The position numbers were made by a program, and so were the translations under genes. 64,000 nt of DNA from Streptomyces sp. Je 1-369 (GTDB lineage: Bacteria; Actinomycetota; Actinomycetes; Streptomycetales; Streptomycetaceae). Positions 1 to 8,218 of this stretch are shown one piece after another (within the stretch, counting starts at the first letter, position 1; the number at the start of each line of letters is the position of its first letter). Under the pieces are notes generated by a model. That model was not told where the DNA came from. It saw only the letters and a program-made list of their open reading frames with translations, and did no database searches. Location of the stretch: NCBI RefSeq assembly GCF_026810505.1, contig NZ_CP101750.1:2137448-2201447 (forward strand), in the 5' to 3' direction.

Positions 1-424
1 TCGCCTTCGCCGTGGCGACGTCCGCGCGCAGGACGCTGAACGGCCGCCCGCCGTCGACGCCGTCGAGCCTGGCGGACAGCGCGGTCTTCTCCGCGCTCGC
101 GGGGGCCCGCACCTCGTTGAGGGCGACCTTGAGCGGGATGTTCACGGTCTTGTTGAGCAGGGCGACGTTCAGGCCGGTGCGCAGCACGACGGCGTCGGCC
201 CGCCCGCCTTTGTGGCTGTCGCCTCCCGTCGCCTGCGCGGACCCCGCACCTGCGAGGGCCGCGGGACCGGCGGCCAGCGCGGTGGCGACAGCGATGACGG
301 AGAGGCGGCGGGCGGGCGTGCGGAGGGGGCGGAAGGGACGGGAGGGGCGGAAGGGGCGGAAGGGGGCGCTGAAAGTGTGGTGGGAGGTGGGGTTGGAGGT
401 GTGGCTAGAGGTGTGGCTGTTCAC
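1..424 (-). CDS. Secreted protein, SCO1860/LAETG-anchored type, 3' part off the left edge
   Basis: The gene is read leftwards from a GTG at 422-424 and leaves the window after about 141 codons, so the C-terminus, where a sortase signal would sit, is not visible. GAGG lies about 10 nt upstream of the GTG, and there is no other in-frame start before the hydrophobic segment. The protein starts with a Ser/His/Thr-rich stretch, then RPF-type repeats encoded by a polypurine tract at 320-365, then a signal-peptide-like hydrophobic run near residues 40-60 (LSVIAVATALAAG). The visible mature part (RTGLNVALLNKTVNIPLK) resembles, from memory, the SCO1860-family LAETG-anchored surface proteins that lie near ectABCD in Streptomyces. 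The long charged leader before the signal sequence is unusual. Confidence 0.6.
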   Translation of the reverse strand, partial: MNSHTSSHTSNPTSHHTFSAPFRPFRPSRPFRPLRTPARRLSVIAVATALAAGPAALAGAGSAQATGGDSHKGGRADAVVLRTGLNVALLNKTVNIPLKVALNEVRAPASAEKTALSARLDGVDGGRPFSVLRADVATAKA

Positions 425-761
425 TGTGGTGGGACCTCACGAGAGACGCGGGCCACCGGGCGCGCACGCCACATGGGGGACATCACGTGCGCGCCGATGG
501 CGTCGTCCGACATCGACGTAGGACGACGCGGGAATCTTTACGCACACAGAGTGAACGGTCAGCAACCTGACGTGAGTTCACTCCAACGGGACATTTCCGT
601 CCCTGCATTCGAATCCCACGGCACAGGCGTTCCCAGGGAGCACCCCAGCAACAGTCCGGGCTCGACACCAGCGCGCCCCCTCCCCCTCGGGGGCCACGCC
701 CAACGAGCCGCGCCGCCCCCACGTAACGCCCAGGTCAACCCGTCGCCCACACCCCAGAGCC
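425..761. other. Intergenic region with a long stem-loop
   Basis: These 337 bp lie between the stop of the amidohydrolase gene and the start of the secreted-protein gene, both read leftwards. I see no credible coding region. The only clear structure is the stem-loop at 549-583. The promoter of the secreted-protein gene should be here, but I could not identify convincing -35/-10 elements. Confidence 0.5.
549..583. promoter_or_regulatory. Stem-loop / dyad, GAGTGAAC...GTTCACTC
   Basis: Perfect 8-bp outer arms GAGTGAAC (549-556) and GTTCACTC (576-583) enclose a second 5-bp stem GTCAG/CTGAC with a CAAC loop. It lies 125 bp upstream of the secreted-protein start and about 180 nt past the amidohydrolase stop. 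It could be an operator or an attenuator/terminator hairpin. No T-run follows it. Confidence 0.45.
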
Positions 762-1859
762 TCAGCCCACCACCAGCCCGTTCAGCACGACCCTGCGGGG
801 CGCGCCCAGCACGCGCACGTCGTCCCGCGGGTCCGCCTCGTACACCACGAGGTCCGCCGGCGCGCCCTCCGTGAGCCCCGGGCGGCCGAGCCACTCCCGC
901 GCACCCCAGGTCGTCGCCGAGAGCGCGTCCAGCGCGGGGATGCCCGCGCGGGTCAGCTCGACGATCTCCGCCGCCACCAGGCCGTGCGGCAGGGAGCCGC
1001 CCGCGTCGGTGCCCGCGAAGACGGGGATGCCCGCGTCGTACGCGGCCCGCACCGTGTCGTAGCGGCGTGCGTGCAGTCGGCGCATGTGGTCCGACCAGCG
1101 CGGAAACTTCTTCTCGCCGCCCGCGGCGAGGTCCGGGAACGTGGCGATGTTGACGAGCGTGGGGACGATCGCGACGCCGCGCTCCGCGAAGAGCGGGATC
1201 GTGTCCTCCGTGAGGCCCGTCGCGTGCTCGATGCAGTCGATGCCCGCCTCGACCAGGTCGCGCAGCGAGTCCTCGGCGAAGCAGTGGGCGGTGACGCGGG
1301 CCCCGAGGCGGTGCGCCTCCGCGATGGCCGCCCGCACCGCGTCGCGGGGCCAGCACGCCGTGAGGTCGCCCGCGTCGCGGTCGATCCAGTCGCCGACGAG
1401 CTTGACCCAGCCGTCGCCGCGCCGGGCCTCCTGTGCGACGTACGCGACCAGTTCGTCGGGCTCGATCTCGTGGGCGTAGTTGCGGATGTAGCGGCGGGTG
1501 CGCGCGATGTGGCGGCCCGCGCGAATGATCTTCGGGAGGTCGTCGCGGTCGTCCGTCCAGCGGGTGTCGGACGGCGAACCCGCGTCGCGCAGGAGGAGGG
1601 CGCCGATCTCGCGGTCGGTGAGCGCCTGCTTCTCCGCGGTGTCCGCGTCGACGGGTCCGTGCGCGTCCAGGCCCACGTGGCAGTGGGCGTCGACCAGGCC
1701 GGGCAGGGTCCAGCCCTCGACCGTGCGGACGTCGTCGGCGGCGGTGCCGACGGGGCGGTCGTAGGTCACCCTCCCCCCGACCACCCACAGTTCGTCCCGT
1801 ACGTCGTCGGGCCCGACGAGCACCCGACCCTTCACGTGCAGCACCGCGTGATCGCTCAT
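762..1859 (-). CDS. Amidohydrolase family protein (metal-dependent hydrolase)
   Basis: A 365-residue protein of the cyclic amidohydrolase superfamily. It starts with a small beta-sandwich segment, then the metal-binding DAHCH motif at about residue 58 (GLVDAHCHVGL). Downstream come two single-His strands (VTAHCF and CIEHATGL) and the late Asp motif FAGTDAGG. Length and motif order fit imidazolonepropionase/Xaa-Pro-dipeptidase-like members that hydrolyse C-N bonds, but the substrate cannot be read from the sequence. The ATG at 1859 is divergent from the aminotransferase that follows, and the two share a region of about 100 bp. Confidence 0.85.
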   Translation of the reverse strand: MSDHAVLHVKGRVLVGPDDVRDELWVVGGRVTYDRPVGTAADDVRTVEGWTLPGLVDAHCHVGLDAHGPVDADTAEKQALTDREIGALLLRDAGSPSDTRWTDDRDDLPKIIRAGRHIARTRRYIRNYAHEIEPDELVAYVAQEARRGDGWVKLVGDWIDRDAGDLTACWPRDAVRAAIAEAHRLGARVTAHCFAEDSLRDLVEAGIDCIEHATGLTEDTIPLFAERGVAIVPTLVNIATFPDLAAGGEKKFPRWSDHMRRLHARRYDTVRAAYDAGIPVFAGTDAGGSLPHGLVAAEIVELTRAGIPALDALSATTWGAREWLGRPGLTEGAPADLVVYEADPRDDVRVLGAPRRVVLNGLVVG

Positions 1860-1961
1860 GGCAGCAGCTTAGGAGGCACTCGGAACGCCCGATACGGGGC
1901 CGGTCGGTGCGCCCGGTGCGGGGCCGATCGGTACGCTCGGTACGGCATCCCGGACGAACTC

Positions 1962-3101
1962 GTGAGCGAAGAGAGCAGTGACGTGAGCAGTACTGTGACG
2001 CACCCCTTCCTGGACCTGGCGCCGCTGAGCGCCCAGCACTTCGCCGCCATCGAGGCGCGGGTGGCCCGGCTGCTCGACACGGAGCAGGACGTCGTGATCA
2101 TGCAGGGCGAGGCGCTGCTGCCCCTGGAGGGGTGCATCCGGGGCGCGGCGGCGCCGGGTACGACCGCGCTGAACGTGATCACCGGTCCGTACGGGCAGAC
2201 GTTCGGCAACTGGCTGCGCGACTGCGGGGCGACCGTCATCGATCTCGCCGTGCCGTTCCACACCGCGGTCACGGCCGAGCAGGTGCGTCAGGCGTTCGCC
2301 GAGCACCCGGAGATCGACTTCGTGTCGCTGGTGCACGCGGAGGCGGCGACCGGGAACACCAACCCCGTCGCGGAGATCGGTGCGGTCGTGCGGGAGCACG
2401 GGGCGCTGTTCATGCTGGACGCGGTCGCCTCGGTGGCGGCCGAGCCGCTGCTGCCGGACGCGTGGGGCGTGGACCTGTGCGTGATCGGCGCGCAGAAGGC
2501 GATGGGCGGGCCCGCGGGTGTCTCCGCGGTGTCGGTGAGCGAGCGGGCGTGGGAGCGCGTCGCCGCGAATCCGCGGGCGCCGCGCCGCTCGTACCTCTCA
2601 CTCCTGGACTGGAAGGAGCGGTGGATCGACGGCGGCAGGAAGGCGCTGCTGCACGCGCCCGCGCAGCTGGAGATGCTGGCGCTGGAGGCGTGTGTGGAGC
2701 GCATCGAGGGGGAGGGCCTGGAGGCGCTCATGGCGCGGCACGCCGCGGCCGCCGCGGCGGTCCGTGCGGGGGCGATCGCGCTGGGCGGGGGCCTCGAGCC
2801 GTACGTGCACGACGCGGTGGACGCGGCGCCGGTCGCCACGACGCTGCGGACGCCTGCGGGTGTCGACGCGTCCGCGCTGGTCGCCAGGGCGCTCGCCGCC
2901 GATCCGGTGCTTCCGCTGGTCGCCGGGGGCGGGGCGCTCGCCAAGGAGATGATCAGGGTCAACCACTACGGTCCTGACGCGACCCGAGGCGTCGTCCACG
3001 CGTCGTTGGCCGCGCTGGGCGGCGCGCTGGGTGAGACGGGTGTCGCGGTGGACCTGGAGGGCGCTCGCCGCGCGGTGACGGACGTCTTCACGACGGCCTG
3101 A
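1962..3101 (+). CDS. Class V PLP-dependent aminotransferase
   Basis: A 379-residue fold-type I PLP enzyme of the alanine-glyoxylate/serine-pyruvate aminotransferase class. The probable Schiff-base lysine is K179 in the motif GAQKAMGGPAG. It is preceded by an Asp-containing strand (LFMLDAVAS) and followed by an Arg-containing C-terminal domain. GTG 1962 has GGAC just upstream. An in-frame GTG at 1983 with a GAGAG ribosome binding site is an equally plausible start. The open frame extends further upstream but reads the antisense of the amidohydrolase there, so I exclude that part. The gene is divergent from the amidohydrolase. The substrate is unknown. Confidence 0.85.
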   Translation: MSEESSDVSSTVTHPFLDLAPLSAQHFAAIEARVARLLDTEQDVVIMQGEALLPLEGCIRGAAAPGTTALNVITGPYGQTFGNWLRDCGATVIDLAVPFHTAVTAEQVRQAFAEHPEIDFVSLVHAEAATGNTNPVAEIGAVVREHGALFMLDAVASVAAEPLLPDAWGVDLCVIGAQKAMGGPAGVSAVSVSERAWERVAANPRAPRRSYLSLLDWKERWIDGGRKALLHAPAQLEMLALEACVERIEGEGLEALMARHAAAAAAVRAGAIALGGGLEPYVHDAVDAAPVATTLRTPAGVDASALVARALAADPVLPLVAGGGALAKEMIRVNHYGPDATRGVVHASLAALGGALGETGVAVDLEGARRAVTDVFTTA

Positions 3102-3582
3102 GGCCGCCCACAGCCCCGCCCCTGTCTCCGTCCTCGTCCCGCCGGACCATCCGTACGAAATACCTGCGGCCGTCCCCAGCCCCATGGCAACGTGCATGCC
3201 GTGACCACGCTGCGGGACGGCCGCATTCGTGAATCCACGCCCCCGCCCCCTCGCGTCTCTGTGAATTCCCGCGCACGCTCTCACGAATTATTTATAAACT
3301 GAGAAGCGCAGCTTCCCGTATTCTTCTGCCCGCTTTCCCGGGACCTAAACACTAAGATTTCGACAGCATCAAACCCCCCAATTCGGACGCACACAAGAGT
3401 GGTCGCAGGCATGTGACGTACTCCACAATGCGTCCATTTTGCGTGGTTTGCATGGGTCAAATCACCCCAAATGGAGGGGACCTCATGCGGGCGCGCACCC
3501 ACGCCTGATAACACATGCGGCGCCCTTGTGTAACCCCTCCCCCCGATGCAATTCAAGAAATTGCTCGGTAAATTCAATCCGC
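3102..3582. other. Regulatory region upstream of ectA
   Basis: 481 bp without a credible gene. The part from about 3260 to 3580 is clearly more AT-rich than its surroundings (for example the stretch around 3285-3305) and should contain the osmotically controlled ect promoter. A 43-bp dyad lies at 3433-3475. Short ORFs here are not supported by codon use. Confidence 0.6.
3433..3475. promoter_or_regulatory. 43-bp imperfect dyad upstream of ectA
   Basis: Outer arms TCCATTT (3433-3439) and AAATGGA (3469-3475) pair perfectly. Inside, GTGGTTT (3443-3449) pairs with AAATCAC (3459-3465) with one G-T pair. A 9-nt loop and a symmetric 3-nt internal mismatch complete the structure. It is centred about 130 bp before the ectA ATG, in the AT-rich part of the promoter region. 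Such nested symmetry fits a dimeric regulator site or a leader hairpin. From memory, GlnR affects ect expression in S. coelicolor, but this is not a typical GlnR box. Confidence 0.5.
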
Positions 3583-4134
3583 ATGACCGCTGCACAAGCC
3601 GATCTACCGACCGACCTGCGAGCGAAATTCCAAAAACTGCCGGAGGGGCTGCGACTCGACAGTCCCGATGTCGCCGACGGCGCCGCGATCTGGCGGATCG
3701 CCCGCGACTCGAAGGTGCTCGACCTGAACTCGTCCTACAGCTATCTGCTGTGGTGCCGTGACTTCGCGGCCACGTCCCTCGTGGCCCGGGACGCCGACGG
3801 GGAGACGGTCGGGTTCATCACCGGCTACATCCGGCCCGAGCACCCCGACGTCCTGATGGTCTGGCAGGTGGCCGTCGACCACGGTCAGCGTGGCCGCGGC
3901 CTCGCCGGCGCCCTGCTCGAAGGACTGACCGCGAAGGTCGCCGCGGGCCGGGCGCTGACCAGGATCGAGACGACGATCGCGCCCTCGAACACCGCGTCCG
4001 AGCGGCTCTTCCTCTCCTTCGCGCGGCGACACGGCGCGTCCGTCGAGCGGAAGGTCCTGTTCGACGCGGGGCTCTTCCCCGACGACGGCCACGAGCCCGA
4101 GGTGCTGTACCGCATCGGTCCACTCGACCACTGA
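3583..4134 (+). CDS. ectA: L-2,4-diaminobutyrate N-gamma-acetyltransferase EctA
   Basis: 183 residues, the usual length for EctA. A GNAT fold is visible, with the acetyl-CoA binding loop in HGQRGRGLAGALLEGL and the C-terminal IAPSNTASERLFLSFAR segment that contacts substrate in this family. EctA acetylates L-2,4-diaminobutyrate to N-gamma-acetyl-diaminobutyrate, step two of cytoplasmic ectoine synthesis. The open frame extends to 3439, but the conserved protein begins at ATG 3583 (MTAAQADLP). The ribosome binding site is weak. It is first in an ectA-B-C-D operon and follows a long regulatory region. Confidence 0.96.
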   Translation: MTAAQADLPTDLRAKFQKLPEGLRLDSPDVADGAAIWRIARDSKVLDLNSSYSYLLWCRDFAATSLVARDADGETVGFITGYIRPEHPDVLMVWQVAVDHGQRGRGLAGALLEGLTAKVAAGRALTRIETTIAPSNTASERLFLSFARRHGASVERKVLFDAGLFPDDGHEPEVLYRIGPLDH

Positions 4135-4256
4135 TCCGCTCTCGCTCCCCCCAAGCGATGCCCGCGAGACCGGCACCAAATGCACCACGTGCACCATCAG
4201 CACCACCCGTAACTCCCCCCACCTCCCACGCCTTTCCATCTCCCAGGAGATCTGCT

Positions 4257-5528
4257 GTGACCATCACCCAGCCCGACCTGAGCGTCTTCGAGACCCTGGA
4301 GTCGGAGGTGCGCAGCTACTGCCGCGGTTGGCCTACGGTCTTCGACCGCGCGCAGGGCAGCCGCATGTACGACGAGGACGGCCACGAGTACCTCGACTTC
4401 TTCGCCGGAGCCGGATCGCTCAATTACGGCCACAACAACCCGGTCCTGAAACGCGCCCTGATCGACTACATCGAGCGGGACGGCGTCACGCACGGTCTCG
4501 ACATGTCGACGACGGCGAAGCGCGCCTTCCTCGAGACGTTCCAGAACGTCATCCTGCGCCCGCGCGACCTGCCGTACAAGGTCATGTTCCCGGGCCCGAC
4601 GGGCACCAACGCCGTCGAGTCGGCGCTGAAGCTGGCCCGCAAGGTCAAGGGCCGCGAGTCGATCGTGTCGTTCACGAACGCCTTCCACGGCATGTCGCTC
4701 GGCTCGCTCGCCGTGACCGGCAACGCGTTCAAGCGCGCCGGCGCCGGCATCCCGCTGGTGCACGGCACCCCGATGCCGTTCGACAACTACCTCGACGGCC
4801 GGACCCCCGACTTCATCTGGTTCGAGCGCCTCCTGGAGGACTCCGGCTCGGGCCTGAACACCCCCGCCGCCGTGATCGTCGAGACGGTGCAGGGCGAGGG
4901 CGGCATCAACGTCGCCCGCGCCGAGTGGCTGCGCAAGCTCGCCGACGTGTGCGAGCGCTGGGACATGCTGCTCATCGTCGACGACATCCAGATGGGCTGC
5001 GGCCGCACCGGCGCGTTCTTCTCCTTCGAGGAGGCGGGCATCACGCCGGACATCGTGACGGTGTCGAAGTCCATCAGCGGCTACGGCATGCCGATGTCGC
5101 TCTGCCTGTTCAAGCCGGAGCTCGACGTCTGGGAGCCGGGCGAGCACAACGGCACGTTCCGCGGCAACAACCCCGCGTTCGTGACGGCCGCCGCCGCCCT
5201 GGAGACGTACTGGACCGACGGCCCGGCGATGGAGAAGCAGACCCGCGCCCGCGGCGAGCAGATCGAGCAGGCGCTGACCTCGATCGTCGAGGAGAACCGT
5301 TCGGCCATCAAGGAGTGGCGCGGCCGCGGCATGGTCTGGGGCGTCGAGTTCCACGACAAGGACCGCGCGAGCGCCGTGGCGAAGCGGGCCTTCGAACTGG
5401 GCCTGCTCATCGAGACCTCCGGCCCCGAGGGCGAGGTCGTCAAGCTCCTTCCGGCGCTGACGATCACCCCCGACGAGCTGGACGAGGGGTTGCGCACGCT
5501 GGCCCGCGCGGTACGCGAGTCCGCCTGA
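4257..5528 (+). CDS. ectB: Diaminobutyrate-2-oxoglutarate transaminase EctB
   Basis: A 423-residue class III PLP aminotransferase that makes L-2,4-diaminobutyrate from aspartate semialdehyde and glutamate, the first committed ectoine step. The PLP-binding GTNAVESALKLAR segment, the Asp motif IVDDIQMGCGRTG and the catalytic K271 in SKSISGYGMP are all present. The GTG at 4257 has a strong AGGAGA ribosome binding site 6 nt upstream. The frame is open upstream to 4158 but lacks a better start. It lies 122 bp after ectA and 53 bp before ectC. Confidence 0.97.
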   Translation: MTITQPDLSVFETLESEVRSYCRGWPTVFDRAQGSRMYDEDGHEYLDFFAGAGSLNYGHNNPVLKRALIDYIERDGVTHGLDMSTTAKRAFLETFQNVILRPRDLPYKVMFPGPTGTNAVESALKLARKVKGRESIVSFTNAFHGMSLGSLAVTGNAFKRAGAGIPLVHGTPMPFDNYLDGRTPDFIWFERLLEDSGSGLNTPAAVIVETVQGEGGINVARAEWLRKLADVCERWDMLLIVDDIQMGCGRTGAFFSFEEAGITPDIVTVSKSISGYGMPMSLCLFKPELDVWEPGEHNGTFRGNNPAFVTAAAALETYWTDGPAMEKQTRARGEQIEQALTSIVEENRSAIKEWRGRGMVWGVEFHDKDRASAVAKRAFELGLLIETSGPEGEVVKLLPALTITPDELDEGLRTLARAVRESA

Positions 5529-5581
5529 CCGAGCGCCCCACCGAGCCCCCGGCACCGTAAGAGAAAAGGAACCAACTCACC

Positions 5582-5986
5582 GTGATCGTCCGTTCGTTCA
5601 AGGACATTGAAGGCACCGACCGGCATGTGAAGGCCGCTTCGGGCACCTGGGAGAGCAAGCGCATCGTTCTCGCCAAGGAGCGGGTGGGCTTCTCCGTCCA
5701 CGAGACCATCCTGTACGCGGGTACGGAGACGTCGATGTGGTACGCCAACCACATCGAGGCCGTCGTCTGCACCAAGGGTGAGGCGGAGCTGACCGACGAC
5801 ACGACCGGCGAGAAGTACACGATCACGCCGGGCACCATGTACCTGCTCGACGGGCACGAGAAGCACACGATGCGGATCAAGGAGGACTTCCACTGCATCT
5901 GTGTCTTCAACCCGCCCGTCACGGGTCGTGAGGACCACGACGAGAACGGCGTGTACCCGCTGCTCACGGAGCCGGAAGCGGACTGA
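5582..5986 (+). CDS. ectC: L-ectoine synthase EctC
   Basis: A 134-residue single-domain cupin that cyclises N-gamma-acetyl-diaminobutyrate to ectoine with loss of water. It shows the family signatures [10 protein letters not shown], the cupin motif ending [11 protein letters not shown] (His ligands of the metal site) and [10 protein letters not shown]. The start is GTG 5582; the purine-rich AAGG is about 12 nt upstream, a little farther than usual. Length matches EctC orthologues. Confidence 0.97.
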   Translation: MIVRSFKDIEGTDRHVKAASGTWESKRIVLAKERVGFSVHETILYAGTETSMWYANHIEAVVCTKGEAELTDDTTGEKYTITPGTMYLLDGHEKHTMRIKEDFHCICVFNPPVTGREDHDENGVYPLLTEPEAD

Positions 5987-6037
5987 CACCACCTACATCC
6001 CGGAAAGGGCCGTACGAGAGGAGAGGCAGGCAACACC

Positions 6038-6937
6038 ATGACCACCGCACCCGAACGCACCAGTGACCTGTACCCGACCCGAGGCGCCGAAGAGGTGCTG
6101 ATCGAGCGCAAGGACCCCGTCGTGTGGTCCGAGCCGGGTGCAGCGGGGCCGATCACGGCCGGGGATCTGGCCGGGTTCGAGCGGGACGGTTTCCTGGCGA
6201 TCGACCAGTTGATCACCCCGGACGAAGTGAGCGTGTACCACTCCGAGCTGGATCGGCTCATCAACGATCCGGCGATGCGCGCGGACGACCGCTCGATCGT
6301 CGAGCCGCGCTCCCAGGAGATCCGAACGATCTTCGAGGTGCACAAGATCAGCGAGCTGTTCGGCAGGCTGGCGGCGGACCCGCGGGTCGTCGGCAGGGCA
6401 CGGCAGATCCTCGGCTCGGACGTGTACGTCCACCAGTCGCGGATCAACGTGAAGCCGGGCTTCGGTGCGACGGGCTTCTACTGGCACTCGGACTTCGAGA
6501 CCTGGCACGCGGAGGACGGCCTGCCGAACATGCGGACCGTCTCGGTGTCCATCGCGCTGACGAAGAACCACGACACCAATGGCGGTCTCATGATCATGCC
6601 GGGGTCGCACAAGACGTTCCTCGGCTGTGCGGGCGCCACGCCGAAGGACAACTACAAGCGGTCGCTGCAGATGCAGGACGCGGGCATCCCGTCGGACGAG
6701 ACGCTCACGCACCTCGCGTCCGACTACGGCATCCGTCTGTTCACGGGCGAGGCCGGTTCGGCGACGTGGTTCGACTGCAACGCCATGCACGGCTCGGGGG
6801 ACAACATCACCCCGTACCCGCGCAGCAACGTCTTCATCGTGTTCAACAGCGTGGAGAACACGGCGGTGGAGCCGTTCGCGGCGCCGGTGCGCCGGCCCGA
6901 GTACATCGGGGCGCGGGACTTCACCCCGGTGAAGTGA
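6038..6937 (+). CDS. ectD: Ectoine 5-hydroxylase EctD
   Basis: A 299-residue Fe(II)/2-oxoglutarate dioxygenase of the PhyH superfamily that converts ectoine to 5-hydroxyectoine. The iron triad is visible as H150-x-D152 in FYWHSDFETWH and H251 in NAMHGSGDN. The signature FYWHSDFETWHAEDGLP is the diagnostic EctD stretch. ATG 6038 follows an AGGAGAGGCAGG ribosome binding site. It is last in the operon, 51 bp after ectC, and is followed by a strong hairpin. Its presence predicts that the strain makes hydroxyectoine as well as ectoine. Confidence 0.97.
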   Translation: MTTAPERTSDLYPTRGAEEVLIERKDPVVWSEPGAAGPITAGDLAGFERDGFLAIDQLITPDEVSVYHSELDRLINDPAMRADDRSIVEPRSQEIRTIFEVHKISELFGRLAADPRVVGRARQILGSDVYVHQSRINVKPGFGATGFYWHSDFETWHAEDGLPNMRTVSVSIALTKNHDTNGGLMIMPGSHKTFLGCAGATPKDNYKRSLQMQDAGIPSDETLTHLASDYGIRLFTGEAGSATWFDCNAMHGSGDNITPYPRSNVFIVFNSVENTAVEPFAAPVRRPEYIGARDFTPVK

Positions 6938-6957
6938 CCCGGTAGGTGGGTGCGTTC

Positions 6958-6987
6958 GGCCCGGTTCCCTTTGCTGGGAGCCGGGCC
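6958..6987. terminator. Hairpin terminator between ectD and the convergent reductase
   Basis: A 12-bp stem (6958-6969 with 6976-6987, one G-T pair) around a TTTGCT loop, 20 bp after the ectD stop and 16 bp before the stop of the opposing gene. It can serve both directions. The T-run (GTTTTCC) is short and lies a little downstream. Confidence 0.75.
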
Positions 6988-7003
6988 GTTCGCCGTTTTC
7001 CGG

Positions 7004-8071
7004 CTACCGCGGCAGGTGCGCGTAGTCCGTGTAGCCCTTCTCGGTGCCGCCGTAGTAGGTCGCGCGGTCGGGGGTGTTGTACGGGCCGCCGGCCTGCAAA
7101 CGGGCCGGCAGGTCGGGGTTGGCGAGGAACAGCGCGCCGAACGTGATGAGGTCCGCGGTGCCGTCCTCGACCAGGGCGAGCGCGTCGGGTCCTGTGGGGC
7201 CTTCGCTGTGCGGGTTCAGGACGAGCGTGCCGCCGAAGTCCTGCCGCAGTCGTACGGTGAGCTCGCGGATGTCGCCGACCTCCATGACGTGCAGGTACGC
7301 GAGGTCGAGCGCGCCCAGTTCCTTGGCGAGCGCGGTGTACTCGGGCTCGGGGTCGGGCTCGGAGATGCCGTTGGCGGGGTTGCCCGGCGAGACGCGGAAG
7401 CCGGTGCGGGAGGCGCCGATCTCCGCGGCGACGGCCGCGGCGGCCTCGACGGCGAACCGGATGCGGTTCTCGGGCGAGCCGCCCCAGTCGTCGGTGCGGT
7501 GGTTGGAGCCGGGGGCGAGGAACTGGTGGATCAGGTAGCCGTTGGCGCCGTGCAGCTCCACGCCGTCGAAGCCCGCGTCGACGGCGTTGCGGGCCGCGGT
7601 GGCGAAGTCGGCGACGGTGGCGCGGATCTCGGCGTCGGTGAGCTCGTGCGGGGTGACGAAGTCCTTGGGGCCCTCGGCGGTGTAGACCTGCCCTTCGGCC
7701 GCGACCGGCGAGGGGGCGACGTTGATCAGTCCGTCGGGCAGGAGGGCGGGGTGGCCGACGCGGCCCGCGTGCATGAGCTGGGCGAAGATCGTGCCCCCGG
7801 CGGCGTGCACGGCGTCGGTGACCTTGCGCCAGGCGGCGATCTGTTCGGTGCTGTGCAGGCCCGGCGTGTCCGGGTATCCCTGGCCGACCACGGAAGGCTG
7901 GATGCCCTCGGTGACGATGAGGCCCGCGGAGGCGCGCTGTACGTAGTACTCCGCGGTCAGATCGGTGGCGACACCGCCCTCACCGGCGCGGCTTCGGGTC
8001 ATGGGGGCCATGGCGATGCGGTTGCGGAGCGGGGTGCCGGACAGGTCGATCGGGTCGAACGCGGTGGTCAT
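7004..8071 (-). CDS. Alkene reductase, Old Yellow Enzyme family
   Basis: 355 residues; an FMN-dependent NADPH dehydrogenase/ene-reductase in one TIM barrel. Family motifs include RIAMAPMTRSRA at the N-terminus, AQLMHAGRVGHP, the His-Asn pair in VELHGANGYLIHQFL, and FRVSPGNPANGI. OYEs reduce activated C=C bonds, often of electrophiles. The frame is open to 8623, but the start is ATG 8071 with a GGGAG ribosome binding site. It is divergent from the MarR gene across an operator-rich region, so the MarR protein is its likely repressor. Confidence 0.93.
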   Translation of the reverse strand: MTTAFDPIDLSGTPLRNRIAMAPMTRSRAGEGGVATDLTAEYYVQRASAGLIVTEGIQPSVVGQGYPDTPGLHSTEQIAAWRKVTDAVHAAGGTIFAQLMHAGRVGHPALLPDGLINVAPSPVAAEGQVYTAEGPKDFVTPHELTDAEIRATVADFATAARNAVDAGFDGVELHGANGYLIHQFLAPGSNHRTDDWGGSPENRIRFAVEAAAAVAAEIGASRTGFRVSPGNPANGISEPDPEPEYTALAKELGALDLAYLHVMEVGDIRELTVRLRQDFGGTLVLNPHSEGPTGPDALALVEDGTADLITFGALFLANPDLPARLQAGGPYNTPDRATYYGGTEKGYTDYAHLPR

Positions 8072-8116
8072 CAGAACTCCCGGGCTGAGATACGACGGAG
8101 ATGTCGCGGAAATATG

Positions 8117-8170
8117 TGGTCGGCCAAGTATCTGCACTGAGAGCACTGTAACCCATTTATTGGCCGACCA
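8117..8170. promoter_or_regulatory. Paired MarR-type operator in the OYE/marR intergenic region
   Basis: Two perfect 11-bp inverted copies, TGGTCGGCCAA (8117-8127) and TTGGCCGACCA (8160-8170), about 43 bp apart. Each copy is itself a TTGG-N4-CCAA-like palindrome, and a third partial TTGGCAGAC follows at 8181-8189. They flank the divergent promoters and are the natural binding sites for the adjacent MarR regulator. Confidence 0.75.
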
Positions 8171-8218
8171 AGGTAATCTTTTGGCAGACGTCTCACGATC
8201 GACAAACAGGAGCGCGCG

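Noticed and set aside
559..1788. 409-residue minus-strand ORF overlapping the amidohydrolase
   Set aside because: Same strand as the amidohydrolase but another phase; Arg/Pro-rich low complexity, no motif.
4197..5555. 452-residue minus-strand ORF
   Set aside because: It is the antisense shadow of ectB. Long antisense frames are normal in high-GC DNA, and its sequence (Arg/Gly/Val/Leu-rich) has no family pattern.
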